Below, in pieces: positions 13,280-13,390 of a stretch of DNA of 13,390 nucleotides. A program made the position numbers and the translations under genes. This DNA comes from JAVRLS01 sp031961205. Its GTDB lineage: Archaea; Thermoplasmatota; Thermoplasmata; Thermoplasmatales; Thermoplasmataceae. A model generated the notes under the pieces. That model saw only the letters and a program-made list of their open reading frames with translations, was not told where the DNA came from and ran no database searches. The DNA is taken from assembly GCA_031961205.1 (NCBI GenBank), contig JAVRLS010000026.1, positions 1 through 13,390 on the forward strand, in the 5' to 3' direction. The number at the start of each line of letters is the position of its first letter. Position 1 is the first letter of the stretch.

Positions 13280-13390
13280 ATGAATAAAATGAAAGGATGT
13301 GCGAAGCCCGGGTATCGACCGGATCGCAATTTCTATAACCGGATGTCAACACGCCGGGTTGAAACAGCGATCCGTGTGGATATCCGTTAT
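13280..13390 (+). CDS. Unknown protein, N-terminal fragment (runs off window)
   Basis: An ATG at 13280 opens 37 codons that stay open to the right edge. The peptide starts MNKMKGCAKPGYRPDRNFYN and is rich in arginine; I do not recognise it. Support comes from a TATA box (13253-13260) 24-25 nt upstream, fitting a leaderless message, and from a sharp rise in GC right after the AT-rich promoter. Against it, the codons (CGA, CGC, CGT, CGG) are unlike the AGG/AGA habit of the other genes, so this might be non-coding sequence or recently acquired DNA. Confidence 0.35.
   Translation, partial: MNKMKGCAKPGYRPDRNFYNRMSTRRVETAIRVDIRY

Noticed and set aside
13338..13365. CRISPR-repeat-like stretch ending GGGTTGAAAC after an AT-rich leader-like region.
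   Set aside because: Only one copy is in the window and 25 nt follow before the edge, so no repeat-spacer pattern can be shown. A second copy beyond 13390 would reopen the question.
13290..13390. Possible tRNA in the GC-rich edge.
   Set aside because: No acceptor stem, anticodon arm or proper T-arm (GTTCGA type) can be arranged.

Overview
The window looks like chromosome of an archaeon, most probably a member of the Thermoplasmatales (Thermoplasma/Ferroplasma/Picrophilus type). The evidence is a ribosomal protein eS17 gene, which bacteria lack; TATA-like boxes about 25 nt upstream of many start codons, as in leaderless archaeal transcripts; heavy use of AGG/AGA and ATA codons; and moderate GC content. 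Species cannot be fixed from the sequence alone.

Layout. 1-1249 (minus): a DAO-type FAD-dependent oxidoreductase that runs off the left edge. 1312-2478 (minus): an acetyl-CoA acetyltransferase (thiolase). 2540-3162 (minus): a two-gene unit of eS17 followed, with an ATGA overlap, by a small OB-fold protein. 3193-3636 (minus): a universal stress protein. 3731-3832 (plus): a possible 33-residue leaderless small protein. 3850-4875 (plus): a mannonate dehydratase homologue (UxuA). 4953-5585 (plus): a pyridoxamine-phosphate-oxidase-like flavin protein whose leader carries two tiny reading frames. 5653-10746 (minus): a very long Lhr-type helicase of about 1697 residues, roughly twice the length of the usual archaeal Lhr core. 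10795-11184: an intergenic gap holding a gene-like open frame on the minus strand and the promoter of the next operon. 11185-12754 (plus): an ABC-2 type transporter, ATPase then permease, overlapping and probably translationally coupled.

12755-13390 is an accessory-looking region. It holds several inverted repeats, then a decayed IS200/IS605-family right end with the TnpB C-terminal signature and the hairpin that in intact elements forms the 3' end of the omega RNA. Beyond it lie a 37-codon minus-strand ORF and a plus-strand ORF that runs off the window, diverging from a very AT-rich promoter region with a near-perfect palindrome.

Most genes look like single metabolic or informational units rather than one pathway. 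The clear functional units are the eS17/OB-fold pair and the ABC transporter. The points most worth a second look are the double-length Lhr with its winged-helix-rich C-terminal half, the IS605/omega-RNA-like remnant next to a divergent small-ORF pair, and the small leaderless reading frames between annotated genes. I found no complete, clearly new defence or mobile system.
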